DNA of 43,775 nucleotides from a virus: positions 1 through 43,775 of the IMG/VR virus record IMGVR_UViG_3300009420_000021; one strand, given 5' to 3'. Shown here piece by piece: positions 1 to 10,000 of the stretch (its first letter is position 1; each line of letters opens with the position of its first letter). The translations under genes and the position numbers were made by a program. The notes under the pieces were generated by a model, which saw only the letters and a program-made list of their open reading frames with translations, did not search any database and was not told the DNA's origin.

Positions 1-259
1 GTTCTATTTCTGTCTTTAACTTTTGAACATCTTTTGTCGTTTGTTGAACTGATGCTGGAGGTGTCCATTCATCAATCCAGTCATCGTTTTCTTCAATCTC
101 TTCCCAATGGGTTAATAGTTCTCTCTCAATAAAAGTAAGTCGTTCTGTAATACCAAAGTATCCCCAAACAGCAATGCCAGTAAAAGCAATTAGTGCTATT
201 AAGTTCTTCAGAGGTATTGTAAACTCACTACCTTCATTAAGTTTATTTGGTTGTGCCAT
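1..259 (-). CDS. Small single-pass membrane protein (3' end outside window)
   Basis: The ATG is at 259 and 86 codons are visible before the gene runs off the left edge. After a short polar N-terminus (MAQPNKLNEGSEFT) there is one hydrophobic segment at about residues 15-38 (LIALIAFTGIAVWGYFGI), then an acidic stretch rich in Glu, Asp and Trp and the start of a possible coiled coil. It begins one base after the stop of the neck gene, so it is co-transcribed with it. I do not recognise the family. A small phage membrane or virion-associated protein is the most that can be said; a holin-like role is possible but unsupported. Confidence 0.7.
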   Translation of the reverse strand, partial: MAQPNKLNEGSEFTIPLKNLIALIAFTGIAVWGYFGITERLTFIERELLTHWEEIEENDDWIDEWTPPASVQQTTKDVQKLKTEIE

Positions 260-260
260 A

Positions 261-1010
261 TTATCCTACAAAGAAATCCGCTGGAAGTTCATGCTCAAGA
301 CGTATGACCTCTTTTAATCTTGCTATGTCTTGTATAGCATCTTCATATATCTGTCTACCATTTAGTGTTACTCCACCGGGCATTACCATACCTTCAAACT
401 TGATAAGGTTTGATCCCCACTGATGTTTGATTAGGGCTGTAGTATATTCTTTCAACCATAAGTCATTCCAAACAGCGGTATGAGAGTTTCCATCTATAAT
501 GCTATAAACTTCAGCGACAATATATTCACCCGCTTTTATATCTTCTCCAAACTCACCATGAACATAAAGACGATTTTGTTTTCTGACATAATCTACTTGA
601 GGAGTTCCGTTTAATCTCATGTCAAGTAAAGACAGATACTGTTGAACTTGTTCATAGTAAGCAAGGTCTCCAACATAAGAATGCATATTGGCAATGTCAT
701 TCATATGCATTTGATACTTGACACTAAACATATTACGTGAGAACATACCACCTTGTAACTTGAATAGTTTCGTGACCTGTTGTACGTTAGAAGATATTGT
801 CACATACTTATTTGTCACATCATCCGTTGTAACTAGGTGTTGAATATATCCTCTATAGGTTGCTTCCGAATGAAACTCTCTAAAATATTGTAGTGCTTCA
901 TCTACACGATCACCTATTTGATCTTCGTCCACGTTGATTTCGATGACAGGATCACCTAGTCTGCGTAAGCAGTAGTCTATTAAACCTTGTCTTGTACTAG
1001 GGTTAGCCAT
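261..1010 (-). CDS. gp13: Neck protein, gp13-like
   Basis: A 249-residue protein whose N-terminus (STRQGLIDYCLRRLGDPV followed by EINVDEDQI) is the pattern I associate with the neck protein annotated gp13 in T4-like marine phages. In T4, gp13 and gp14 close the portal of the filled head and make the joining surface for the tail. The gene follows the fibre cluster just as 13 follows the fibre/whisker genes in T4. A perfect late promoter lies 22-29 bases upstream, overlapping the end of the preceding fibre gene, and an AGGAA ribosome site precedes the ATG. Assignment rests on remembered family pattern and synteny; it is shorter than T4 gp13 (309 residues). Confidence 0.75.
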   Translation of the reverse strand: MANPSTRQGLIDYCLRRLGDPVIEINVDEDQIGDRVDEALQYFREFHSEATYRGYIQHLVTTDDVTNKYVTISSNVQQVTKLFKLQGGMFSRNMFSVKYQMHMNDIANMHSYVGDLAYYEQVQQYLSLLDMRLNGTPQVDYVRKQNRLYVHGEFGEDIKAGEYIVAEVYSIIDGNSHTAVWNDLWLKEYTTALIKHQWGSNLIKFEGMVMPGGVTLNGRQIYEDAIQDIARLKEVIRLEHELPADFFVG

Positions 1011-1031
1011 GTGTCGTTCCTATTTTACTAG

Positions 1032-1039
1032 TATTTATA
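1032..1039 (-). promoter_or_regulatory. T4-type late promoter for the neck gene
   Basis: The minus strand reads TATAAATACTAGT, very close to the T4 late consensus TATAAATACTATT. With T4 spacing, transcription would start near 1026, giving a leader of about 16 bases before the ATG at 1010. The box sits right at the stop codon of the upstream fibre gene, so it separates the neck/head genes from the fibre unit. Confidence 0.8.
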
Positions 1040-2080
1040 TCAGTTTAAAAGAGATCCTGAGGCATTGTACACATCGATACGATAGTGAGAACCATGCTGT
1101 CCATCAAGTTTGTCTGCATCTAAGTTATTACCAGCACCATCTCTTGCAAGCATTTCAGTGTATATTGCGGCACCATATTCAGATCTTAGTTTTGTGGCTG
1201 TAAGTAGAGTAGTTACATTAAACGCCGCACCATCAGCCGTACCGACTGTTAGTATACCATCTGCCGAATCAAATGTTGTGCTTGCTACTCCAGCAACTGC
1301 TACTGTTCCAGCACTATCAACAAATCCTTGAGCGTCAATAGTTAGAACAGGGACTAGAGAACCAGATCCATACACACCCGCCGTAATTGTAGACGCCGAA
1401 GACTTGGATACAAGTGTTCCTGATGTTGGCAAAGTGACACCAGTGTTTCCAGTAGTTGTTAGAGTGGTTGTATGTGCGCCACTTGTTATGAAACTACCCG
1501 CAAGAGTTAAGTCTCCTGTGAGGCTAATACCTCTATCAGCATTGTTAACATCAAGTGTAATAGTTCTATCTGCCGATAATGCTGGATTTGCATTGTTAGA
1601 AAGTATAAAAGTTTCGAAGTCTGTTGTAGTAACATCTCTAAGACCAAAAGTAGTAACATCATTCATAGCAAGTGGACCATTAAAATCCCCACCATTTATG
1701 ATAGGACTAGTCAGAGTTTTGTTAGCAATGGTTTGTGTTGCTTGAGTACCCACAAGATTATCACCACTAACACCAGAACTAAGTTGACTAAGTGTTGTAG
1801 TAAGAGTGTTGTTACTTAAGTTTAGAGTTTTTCCAGTAAGTGTCTGTGTTCCAGTTCTTGTGGCAATAATGTCGCTATCTATTTGGATAACTCCATCCAA
1901 AGAATGTGCCGCCGCTGTTACAGTTAATCCAGCCGAACCTGTTAGAGTTCTGATATAGTTACCACTAGTACCAGAATCTAACTTTATTGTTGTTGTTCCG
2001 ATAATAGACACAATTCCAGCGGAGTCAACTGGAGCCTCACTAAATGAGGTGCCTAAAAAGTTACTTAGTTTTTGTACCAT
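1040..2080 (-). CDS. Tail fibre-like structural protein
   Basis: A 346-residue Ser/Thr/Gly/Asn-rich protein with fibre hallmarks. It has two TLTGKTL/NKTLTSPII turns, a module GSGSLVPVLTIDAQG...VAGVAS that also occurs three times in the 1302-residue fibre at 6998-10906, and a C-terminal LDGQHGSHYR motif of the kind found at trimeric phage-fibre ends. It lies 18 bases after the 977-residue structural gene and just upstream of gp13, the position of fibre/whisker genes in T4. The role in host recognition or whisker formation is inferred; no enzymatic domain is visible. Confidence 0.75.
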   Translation of the reverse strand: MVQKLSNFLGTSFSEAPVDSAGIVSIIGTTTIKLDSGTSGNYIRTLTGSAGLTVTAAAHSLDGVIQIDSDIIATRTGTQTLTGKTLNLSNNTLTTTLSQLSSGVSGDNLVGTQATQTIANKTLTSPIINGGDFNGPLAMNDVTTFGLRDVTTTDFETFILSNNANPALSADRTITLDVNNADRGISLTGDLTLAGSFITSGAHTTTLTTTGNTGVTLPTSGTLVSKSSASTITAGVYGSGSLVPVLTIDAQGFVDSAGTVAVAGVASTTFDSADGILTVGTADGAAFNVTTLLTATKLRSEYGAAIYTEMLARDGAGNNLDADKLDGQHGSHYRIDVYNASGSLLN

Positions 2081-2098
2081 TTCTATACCTTCTTATGG

Positions 2099-5032
2099 TT
2101 ATGCTTGGGCTTCGCCCCATCTTAACTGAATAGTTCCTTTCACGTCACCTGATTTGGTGAAAGCATTAATAGCAAGAACGTCTGGACCATCTGGATATTT
2201 AAAGTCACCACCTAAAGGAGCGCCTGATAATTCTTTTAGATCCATAAGGTTCAAATCAGTTACTAAGGCATCCGCTCTAGATGCATTAACAACGAAAGCG
2301 AAGATACGCTCTCCCGGAAGTGCATAAGATCCACTGCTCCACGTAATATCATCTTTCTCTGCTACTTGAGCAAATGATGGCTGTCCACCCTCATTCACAG
2401 CATTCAAAGATTTCCATGTTGCATCTTGGAAGTTTCTAGGATTAATAATACCCTGAACAACCACCTCACCAGAAGTTGACGATCCACGAGACATTCCAAC
2501 TGCACATTGCTGTAGTAGGAGTTGAGACCTGTTTAGTAGTTCTTTGGCACCCAATCTTCCGACTGAAGAGTTTGATACTGAAGGAGCCAATCTAATCATG
2601 AATGACGTGATGGGTGTTGAACCAATCTTGTCACCTGATGTGTTGTGAGAGTTTGCGTAGTTAAAGATGTAACCTCTATCTGTATCAAAGCCGCCATCCA
2701 TCACTAGGGCAGAACCCCAATGAGAAAGAGTTGGCGAACAAGTGTTAGAGATTTCAATAATACCAGTGTTACTACTGTGACCTATCGCACCACCCGCTGT
2801 AAGGTTATTTGTTGTACCTTGTAAGTATTGAGATAGTGTTGCCGCACGAGTACAGCCTGTGAAGTTTCCAGCACCGTCTGTCACACTACGACCTGTGTAT
2901 GAAATGATTTCGTTATCAATCATTAATACACCAGTATCATCAAACTCTTGTAAGTTAGCCCCCGGAAGTGTTGTAGCATTACTATCTACAGTATTTGTTA
3001 GGTGCGTAATAGGTGAGTCATTCTCAATAGAATATCTAACAGGAAGGTTACCTGATCTCATGTAGGCTTCATCATTGACGTTGTTATTCTTCATTCTGTG
3101 AATGTATAGCCACCTACCATCGTCACCTCTAACCATAAAGTGAATGAAACCAGCACCATACCAAGAGTATTCAATGCCAATCATTTGCATCTTGTTAAAG
3201 TCCCAATGATATCCAGAACTACCTTGACCATTAGCTTTATCCATGTTCCACTTAGATTGTGGCACTCTAACCTCAGTTACTTTTTGTGCTCTTACACCAG
3301 CTTGAGTAATACCTCTATAGTCTGGTGTAATAAACGCTGAAGTGTTACTAACAACTTGAGTTACAAAGTGTGTCATACCCCTAATAGCTATTTTAGAACC
3401 AGCCCGAAGTTGTTCACTTAATCTAGTGTTAAGTCCAGTAATAGCACTACTATTTTGAGTTACTGATATAGTTCCTGTTACGTTTTCTGTACAAGATCTT
3501 CTACAACAGAACATTTGATTACCATCGAATTCTAGGTAGATACCATTCTGATCATCAAACATACCCGCCCGAACAGCGGAACCAACCCATCCTGTCACAT
3601 TTACTTTACAAACTTCTGCTAATACGGCAGTAGTATCACCTAGAACAGATTTAGCGGCAACTCTAAATGTATAGTCATCTACAATAGATGATACAACGTA
3701 GGTGTCAGCATATCCAGAAGTTAGCACTCCACTAACTTTAATATCTGCCCCCGCTTGAAGACCGTGATCTATATCGTCTGTTCTCATAGTAATAGCAGAC
3801 CCCACTGATGTACCAGCGGCTGTAATACTTTGAAGATCATAGTTAGGAGCAAATAGTGTTCCTGATGACCATAAGAATCCTTTACCTGACTGATACCTGA
3901 AGAATCTCTTAGACTGTCTTACAACAGCCGCCGCATAAGTAGGTGTTTTTGTAGAAAGAATAACACCACCATCCGAAGGTCTGTGTAGAATAGTTGCGTT
4001 AGAAACAGCAAACAACGTAACGCCAGATGGACTTCCAACCGCCGCACCAGATCTTGCAGTGTAAGTAAAAGTTCTCAAAGTTGGTGTTGACTTAATAACA
4101 AATGGACCCGTAGCATTAGCGGCATTAGTTCCACTAGCCACAGTCGTGTGTATAGGACACCCCGGAATTAATCCATGAGGATTAGTAAACGTGAGGGTTA
4201 TTACGCTTGGATCTGCACCATTCGATGCGGCTGATGCCACTGGAATAGAAGCGTTAGCATAAACGCCACCTTTTCTACCAATAGTTTCTTCTGTTTTCAA
4301 AGACTGTCCACCAGTAGTTCCAACTGTACCACGAGCAAAATATGTGACAGTAGTAGTATTTGGGACAGTATGTAATATGAAGCTTCCGTCAGCACGAGAG
4401 AACCCTGCTATACCAGCACTCAATCCCGAAACGTTTACAACGTCACCAACCACTAAGTTGTGAGCCGCTGAGAATACTATTGTGATAAGACTATTAGATG
4501 GACTAGACGTTTGATAATCTGTTACGATACTATTAACTGTAACATCAATCCCCGGCTCATCATACGTAGATGGATATCCTTTAATGGTTCCGTAGCCAGC
4601 CCATTTAGTAGGTTGTAGACCATATTCAAAGTCAGCGTCAATCAATGACTCAGGATTTGATACACGCATTCTTTCGATAGCGTCTGTTCCAAACTGCCAA
4701 GGTCTAATAGTTTGTCCATACTCAACTTGAGGTTCAGCAAAGATTTGTAAACCGTCTGAGGCTGACATACCTGATGTAGTTTTACCAAGAGTAATAGTGG
4801 TATACCCACTGGTGAGAGTGTCCACTGTAGGAAAATCTGTGTTAGTTCCTTTTGTAAATACTGCTGTGGTTCCAGCAAAGGATGCGTCACCAAAGTTGTA
4901 TATAATAACATTGTCAGTTACGTTTGTTATTAGAAGGAGAGTGTCAAGAGTATGACGCCCCGGAACAACAATAGTGCCAGCACCCGCATTCCCCGGTGTA
5001 AAAACGTAATCTCTTAGTAGTATTTTCGCCAT
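2099..5032 (-). CDS. Large virion structural protein (T4-like marine phage family)
   Basis: A 977-residue protein. The N-terminus (AKILLRDYVFTPGNAGAG, then LLLITNVTDNVIIYNFGD) and the following SLIDADFEYGLQPTKW motif are characteristic of a conserved virion protein of T4-like marine phages. The middle holds repeated beta-rich units with AAHNLVVGDVV-type and NPHGLIPG-type turns, suggesting Ig- or OB-like domains in tandem. The C-terminal third contains a concanavalin-like Gly/Asp-rich region. The ATG at 5032 has an AGGAAA ribosome site. It probably decorates the baseplate or forms a fibre base; the precise role is unknown. No late promoter is immediately upstream, but a perfect TATAAATA lies within the preceding gene at 5167-5174. 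Confidence 0.75.
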   Translation of the reverse strand: MAKILLRDYVFTPGNAGAGTIVVPGRHTLDTLLLITNVTDNVIIYNFGDASFAGTTAVFTKGTNTDFPTVDTLTSGYTTITLGKTTSGMSASDGLQIFAEPQVEYGQTIRPWQFGTDAIERMRVSNPESLIDADFEYGLQPTKWAGYGTIKGYPSTYDEPGIDVTVNSIVTDYQTSSPSNSLITIVFSAAHNLVVGDVVNVSGLSAGIAGFSRADGSFILHTVPNTTTVTYFARGTVGTTGGQSLKTEETIGRKGGVYANASIPVASAASNGADPSVITLTFTNPHGLIPGCPIHTTVASGTNAANATGPFVIKSTPTLRTFTYTARSGAAVGSPSGVTLFAVSNATILHRPSDGGVILSTKTPTYAAAVVRQSKRFFRYQSGKGFLWSSGTLFAPNYDLQSITAAGTSVGSAITMRTDDIDHGLQAGADIKVSGVLTSGYADTYVVSSIVDDYTFRVAAKSVLGDTTAVLAEVCKVNVTGWVGSAVRAGMFDDQNGIYLEFDGNQMFCCRRSCTENVTGTISVTQNSSAITGLNTRLSEQLRAGSKIAIRGMTHFVTQVVSNTSAFITPDYRGITQAGVRAQKVTEVRVPQSKWNMDKANGQGSSGYHWDFNKMQMIGIEYSWYGAGFIHFMVRGDDGRWLYIHRMKNNNVNDEAYMRSGNLPVRYSIENDSPITHLTNTVDSNATTLPGANLQEFDDTGVLMIDNEIISYTGRSVTDGAGNFTGCTRAATLSQYLQGTTNNLTAGGAIGHSSNTGIIEISNTCSPTLSHWGSALVMDGGFDTDRGYIFNYANSHNTSGDKIGSTPITSFMIRLAPSVSNSSVGRLGAKELLNRSQLLLQQCAVGMSRGSSTSGEVVVQGIINPRNFQDATWKSLNAVNEGGQPSFAQVAEKDDITWSSGSYALPGERIFAFVVNASRADALVTDLNLMDLKELSGAPLGGDFKYPDGPDVLAINAFTKSGDVKGTIQLRWGEAQA

Positions 5033-5041
5033 TTTATTTTC

Positions 5042-6967
5042 CTATCCTAACGCAACTGCGAATGCTATTGCTTGACTTTGTGTACTAAATGTTGCAACAT
5101 CCGCTGAATCACCCTTGTCACCCTTTTGGCCTCTTTGACCAATAGACGAATATAGTTGCCAATTATTATTTATATGTATTAATTCTATTATAGATTGACC
5201 TAAATCGAGTTCAAAATTATCTGCAAATCCCTCAATAGTCTCTCCATTTCTATTAACGATAACAGAGTTAGTAGAGTAGTTCGCAACGTCTATGAGTCTC
5301 ACATAATCTCCTGTTACGGGATTTTGTGGAAGGGTTACATTAACTACTCTTGAAGAAGTATCGATTGCATATCTTCCAGCCGATACTGCCGTAAAATCAG
5401 ATTCGTATATTGTATAGTTCGTAGAGAATACTCTAAAGTCAGAGTCAAATCCTAAGTAACTTCCTCTGAGTTTTCCGAAGTTCCAAGTTCCAAGTTGAAA
5501 TCCATCACCACTAGTATTGATGACTGAATCTGGAACAGAAGAGTCTAAACCATCTTGAATAAGATTTGTGAATGTTGTCCACTCACCATTAGTAGCATCT
5601 CTGAAGAAACCAGCCCTTCTCTTTGGACCAGCCGCTGAGTCTCTGTATCTACCCACAACCCCGATATCAACAGCATCACCATTGTTCGAGTCTGCAAGTT
5701 TGATTAGAGCGTTTGTAACTCTGAGGTCAGTTGTGGTGTTAAGAATATAACTGCCGCCAACTGTAAGGTTTGCTCCAACTGTAAGGTTTCCTGAAGTAGT
5801 CATAGTTGCGAATGTTGGGTTTGCTGATGTGCCAACATCTTGTCCAATGGCAACAGAACCATTAGTAATAGTGACACCAGTTCCATTACTGAAGTGTGCT
5901 CTTACTTCACCAGCATTGGGGCCAGTGTATGTTATAACTCCTGTGGCAGAATTGTAAGCTAAACCACCATCACCACCAGCGTCAGTAACCGAAACAGCCC
6001 TTTTAGCATCACTGTCTGCCCTAGCAGTTGTATAATAAAGATTAGAACCTTCAGACACATCTGATGTTAAGATGGAAGCATTAATATAAGAGTCTACTCT
6101 AGCACTTGTATAGTAAAGGTTTGACCCTTCACTCAAGTCTGTTGTGGATCTGGCACTAAGAGACGCCGCTGATAGTGTACCAAATAATGAACCTGTGGCA
6201 GTGATATTACCCGCCGCAATTATATCCTGACCTCTGATATTCTTATCAACACCAAGTCCACCTGAGATCATGAAAGCCGCATTAGTTTTTGATGCCGCTT
6301 CAGTTCCACTATGAATAGTAAATCTACCGTCTGTAGACATAGTAAGACGATCTGTCCCACCAGTTAAATTAAATGGAGCTTTCCCCACACCACTTTTTAT
6401 TTTAAGTTCAGTGTTAGCCCCTTCAAATCCAATAACCATATCGTTATCAGCGGATGTTCCTATAACACCGATACCATGATTAAACTGTCCACTAACTCCT
6501 AAACTTAATACCGCTGATCTACTCGAATCACTGGACGCAAAGTTTAAAACAGATTGTGCTGAATCGCCTAACAGCCCATCATCGTTGAATGATATGCCAC
6601 CATACTGAAGACCAAACATTTTAGATGAGTCTATAATAGGATCTACAAGAGTTTTATTAGTAAGTGTTTGAGTTGAAGTTAACCTAACATACTCAGGAGT
6701 TCTTAAGGTGATATAAGCAGAGTCTACTAATGCAGTTGCGTCTGTGTTGACTCTACCAGTAGTATAGTATAGATTACTACCTTCTGATAAACCACCAGTG
6801 TTATGATTAGATAGAGTGGATACTTGACCAGTGACATTTCCAACAACACCGCCCGTAGCAGTAATGGCGCCCACAACTGTTGCGCCACTGCGAACACGTA
6901 GGTTATTAATATTTGCACTATCAGTTACAAATAAACCGTTCTTAACTTTAAAATCTTTTTCTGCCAT
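5042..6967 (-). CDS. Tail fibre protein with EGSNLYYTTAR modules and short collagen-like tail
   Basis: A 641-residue fibre. Three copies of a [LV]SEGSNLYYT[TS][AG]R module occur, shared with the large fibre at 6998-10906. A TLTNKTLVDPIIDSS repeat near residue 110 and an NPTFATMTTSGNLTVG segment near 390 are also typical of marine phage fibres. Near the C-terminus, GQRGQKGDKGDS is a short collagen-like Gly-X-Y run followed by a 20-residue cap. Together these point to a trimeric fibre shaft. The CATAAATA element at 6995-7002 gives it a plausible own late promoter. Exact attachment site and receptor are unknown. Confidence 0.8.
   Translation of the reverse strand: MAEKDFKVKNGLFVTDSANINNLRVRSGATVVGAITATGGVVGNVTGQVSTLSNHNTGGLSEGSNLYYTTGRVNTDATALVDSAYITLRTPEYVRLTSTQTLTNKTLVDPIIDSSKMFGLQYGGISFNDDGLLGDSAQSVLNFASSDSSRSAVLSLGVSGQFNHGIGVIGTSADNDMVIGFEGANTELKIKSGVGKAPFNLTGGTDRLTMSTDGRFTIHSGTEAASKTNAAFMISGGLGVDKNIRGQDIIAAGNITATGSLFGTLSAASLSARSTTDLSEGSNLYYTSARVDSYINASILTSDVSEGSNLYYTTARADSDAKRAVSVTDAGGDGGLAYNSATGVITYTGPNAGEVRAHFSNGTGVTITNGSVAIGQDVGTSANPTFATMTTSGNLTVGANLTVGGSYILNTTTDLRVTNALIKLADSNNGDAVDIGVVGRYRDSAAGPKRRAGFFRDATNGEWTTFTNLIQDGLDSSVPDSVINTSGDGFQLGTWNFGKLRGSYLGFDSDFRVFSTNYTIYESDFTAVSAGRYAIDTSSRVVNVTLPQNPVTGDYVRLIDVANYSTNSVIVNRNGETIEGFADNFELDLGQSIIELIHINNNWQLYSSIGQRGQKGDKGDSADVATFSTQSQAIAFAVALG
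5167..5174 (-). promoter_or_regulatory. Possible internal late promoter for the 977-residue gene
   Basis: The minus strand reads TATAAATAATAATT, a perfect eight-base late box inside the 3' part of the preceding fibre gene. A start near 5161 would give a leader of about 129 bases to the ATG at 5032. It encodes an Asn run (NNN) in the fibre, so it could be chance in A+T-rich sequence. Confidence 0.35.
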
Positions 6968-6994
6968 AGTTCACTTTCCCCAAGGCGTTACTTG

Positions 6995-7002
6995 TATTTA
7001 TG
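6995..7002 (-). promoter_or_regulatory. Probable late promoter (CATAAATA variant)
   Basis: The minus strand reads CATAAATACAAGT, one mismatch to TATAAATA with a good downstream match. It overlaps the stop codon of the 1302-residue fibre, and a start near 6989 would give a 22-base leader carrying GGGGAAAG before the ATG at 6967. Confidence 0.5.
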
Positions 7003-10000
7003 ATATTACAGTTTTCACTGGCTTAACTTTTATGTTACCCATTCCAGTTGATCTTGTAAATATTAGTCTAATATCAGCACCAACAACATCAGCGGTTAAA
7101 GTTCCAATGTCACTGTCATTTGAGAACGAACTTGTCATGCCATACTCTGTATAGAACACATTCGTTTTATTATATGTTAGTAACAACTTTGATAGTTGAA
7201 CATTCCCACCAGCACTGTCATCCATATGAACAAGATACTCTATAGACTTAAAGTCGCTATCGTGTGTCTCAAGATCAATGACTGTAGCCGCACCATCTAC
7301 TATAGAAATGTCGGTTGGCTTTGTGAACAATTCACCGCTAGTATTTGTTACTTTACTAAACACTGCGCTATAGGCAGAGTCCATATCAACTTTACCATTG
7401 GTAATCCCAATACCATTACCACCAGTAAAGTGTGCTCTAGTTTCAGATGCCGAAGCTCCAGTGTATGTGAATGTGCCTGAAGCAGAGTCATAAGCAAAGC
7501 TTCCATCTCCACCAGCATCAACGGCTCTTATAGATTCTCTGGTTCTAGACTTAGTATAATCAGAGTCGAAGAGAGTGGTTGGGAAAGATCCCCCATCCGC
7601 TGTGTTTATCGTGAAGATACCTTTGTCACTATCAAATGATGTTGAGGATACTCCAGCAACAGATACTGTAGAAGCAGAGGTAATTTGTCCTTGAGCATTG
7701 ATTGCTAGAACAGGAACTAAAGAAGCAGTACCATAACTAGCCGCTGTTACACCAGTATTAGTTATGCTTAGAGTATTACTATCAGCCGCATAAGATATTC
7801 CTGTTCCACCTATAGCCGCCGCATCTAATGTTGTATTGAAGTCACTATCAAAGTTACCTTGAGTATAGACACTTTCAACATCAAAACTAAACACACCAGT
7901 AGAAGAGTTATATGATAAGTCTCCACTTGCGCTAAGATGTGCTCTGACTTCTGCCGCACTTGGACCCGTGTAGGTGAACGTTCCTGAAGCAGAGTCGTAA
8001 ACGAATTGACCATCACCGCCAGCATCTACGGCTCTTAGAACATTTCTCGCTCTAGTTTTTGTAAGATCACTATCAAGGATAGTAGTTGCGAATGAATTAC
8101 CATCCGCTGTGTTTATCGTAAATATTCCTGTGGCTTCAACGAAAGCGGCACTCGACACACCAGCTACAGATACTGTTCCTACAGAATCTACTTGTCCTTG
8201 AGCATTCACTTTAACTATAGGTACTAGAGATGCAGATCCATACGTGCCAGCAACTACTGTAGTATCAGTAATCTTTATTTCGCCAGTACCATTGTTATAT
8301 GTTATACCAGTGCCACCTGAGAAATGAGCACGTACTTCAGCGGAACTTGGACCAACGTAATTTATAACACCACTTACTTTATCATAAGTTAATGATCCAT
8401 CTCCACCACTATCAATTAAAGATATAGAATTCTTTCCATCAGAATCTGCTCTTGCTTTAGTGTAGTAAAGGTTCGTGCCTTCTGAGAGATCAGTAGTACT
8501 ATAGGTGGATAAAACGTTTCTAATTCTACCAAATGGTTTATTTAGATCCCAAGTGTCTGAAGTAGCATTGTATTGTATAAGAGCATTAGACCCTGTTACA
8601 GTAATACCAGCACCATTAGAGGCGGCACTATCAGCCGCACTATCTGCTAATATAATATTTTTATCGTTGATTGATATCGTTGTCGAGTTTATAATTGTCT
8701 GAACACCATCTACTTGAAGGTTACCAGCAATAACAACCTTACCAGTATTGTCTCCAACACCAGCGGGATCAATAACAAGTGTGGCTGGACCAGCAATATA
8801 GCCAGTTGTAGTTATGTTTCCATATGTTCTATTACCAGCAATGTATGAATTGGTATCAGAGTCGTTACGTGCAGTTGTGTAATAAAGATTACTGCCTTCT
8901 GTTAGATCAGTAGTTGTACTAGAAGTTTCATCTATAAGTTTTACCCAGTTTCCAGCATGAGCATAATATCCTTTTCCTGTCGCATGAACATGGGCAAACA
9001 TTCCATGAACTTGGGACGCTGAAGGTAAGTCGCTTTCATTATCATATACGTTGGAGTAAAGTATTTTATTTGCGCCAAAACTAACCCCGTAATCACCAGT
9101 TCTTAATACTTCATTTCCATTATAGTAGAGACGTACTTCACCTTCGCCAGCACCCGCATCACTATCGGCGAGGCCAAAAGTTTCTATTAATTTAGTTCCA
9201 GTAGGACCAGCAATCCCAACATTAGGTCCAAGTATTGCTATATGATTATAAGAATCTTGAGAAGAGAATAGAGTATTAGTATGCCCTGATAGGGTTTCAT
9301 GTGGTGTAGAAGTTATTGATGATGCTAATGTGCCAAAAGCATTAACTGTACTTCGAAAGGTTCCAGTGGTTACAATATCAGCAATAGCAGAGTCTACTCT
9401 AGCCTCTGTAAAGTATAGATTACCAGAACTTTCAGCAAGATCATTTGTGCTAAAAGATTTTAAACCAATGCGAGTATTGAACGTATTACCATCTGCCGTT
9501 CCAATACTAACTGTAGCATTATTGGAGTCGAATGATAATGTTGACACGCCAGCAACAGAGACAGTGCCTATGCTATCAATATGGCCTAGACTATTAACTG
9601 ATATTGTTGGTACTAGGGAAGCACTGCCATATGCTCCAGCGGTAACACCTGAGTTAGTATGAACTACTTGACCTGTGGCTGGGTTATAAGATAACGCAAC
9701 ATCTGCGCTAATAGCATTTTTGGCGTCAGAATCTGCTCTTGCTGTTGTGTAATAAAGATTACTTCCTTCAGTTAAATCACTGGTGGTATTAGAAGTCATT
9801 GCAAATTTAACTACATTACCAGCACTATCTAATACTCTTAACTGACTATTATGGTCTTCTAATCTTACACCACCAAGATAAAGTGTTTTACCAGATAAAT
9901 ATAATTCTTTCCATTTTTTGGTAGGAGATCCTAAATCGTATGCACTATCTACGCTTGGTATTAGACTACTTCCAATAGGATTAGTTTCGTCTATAAGTTT

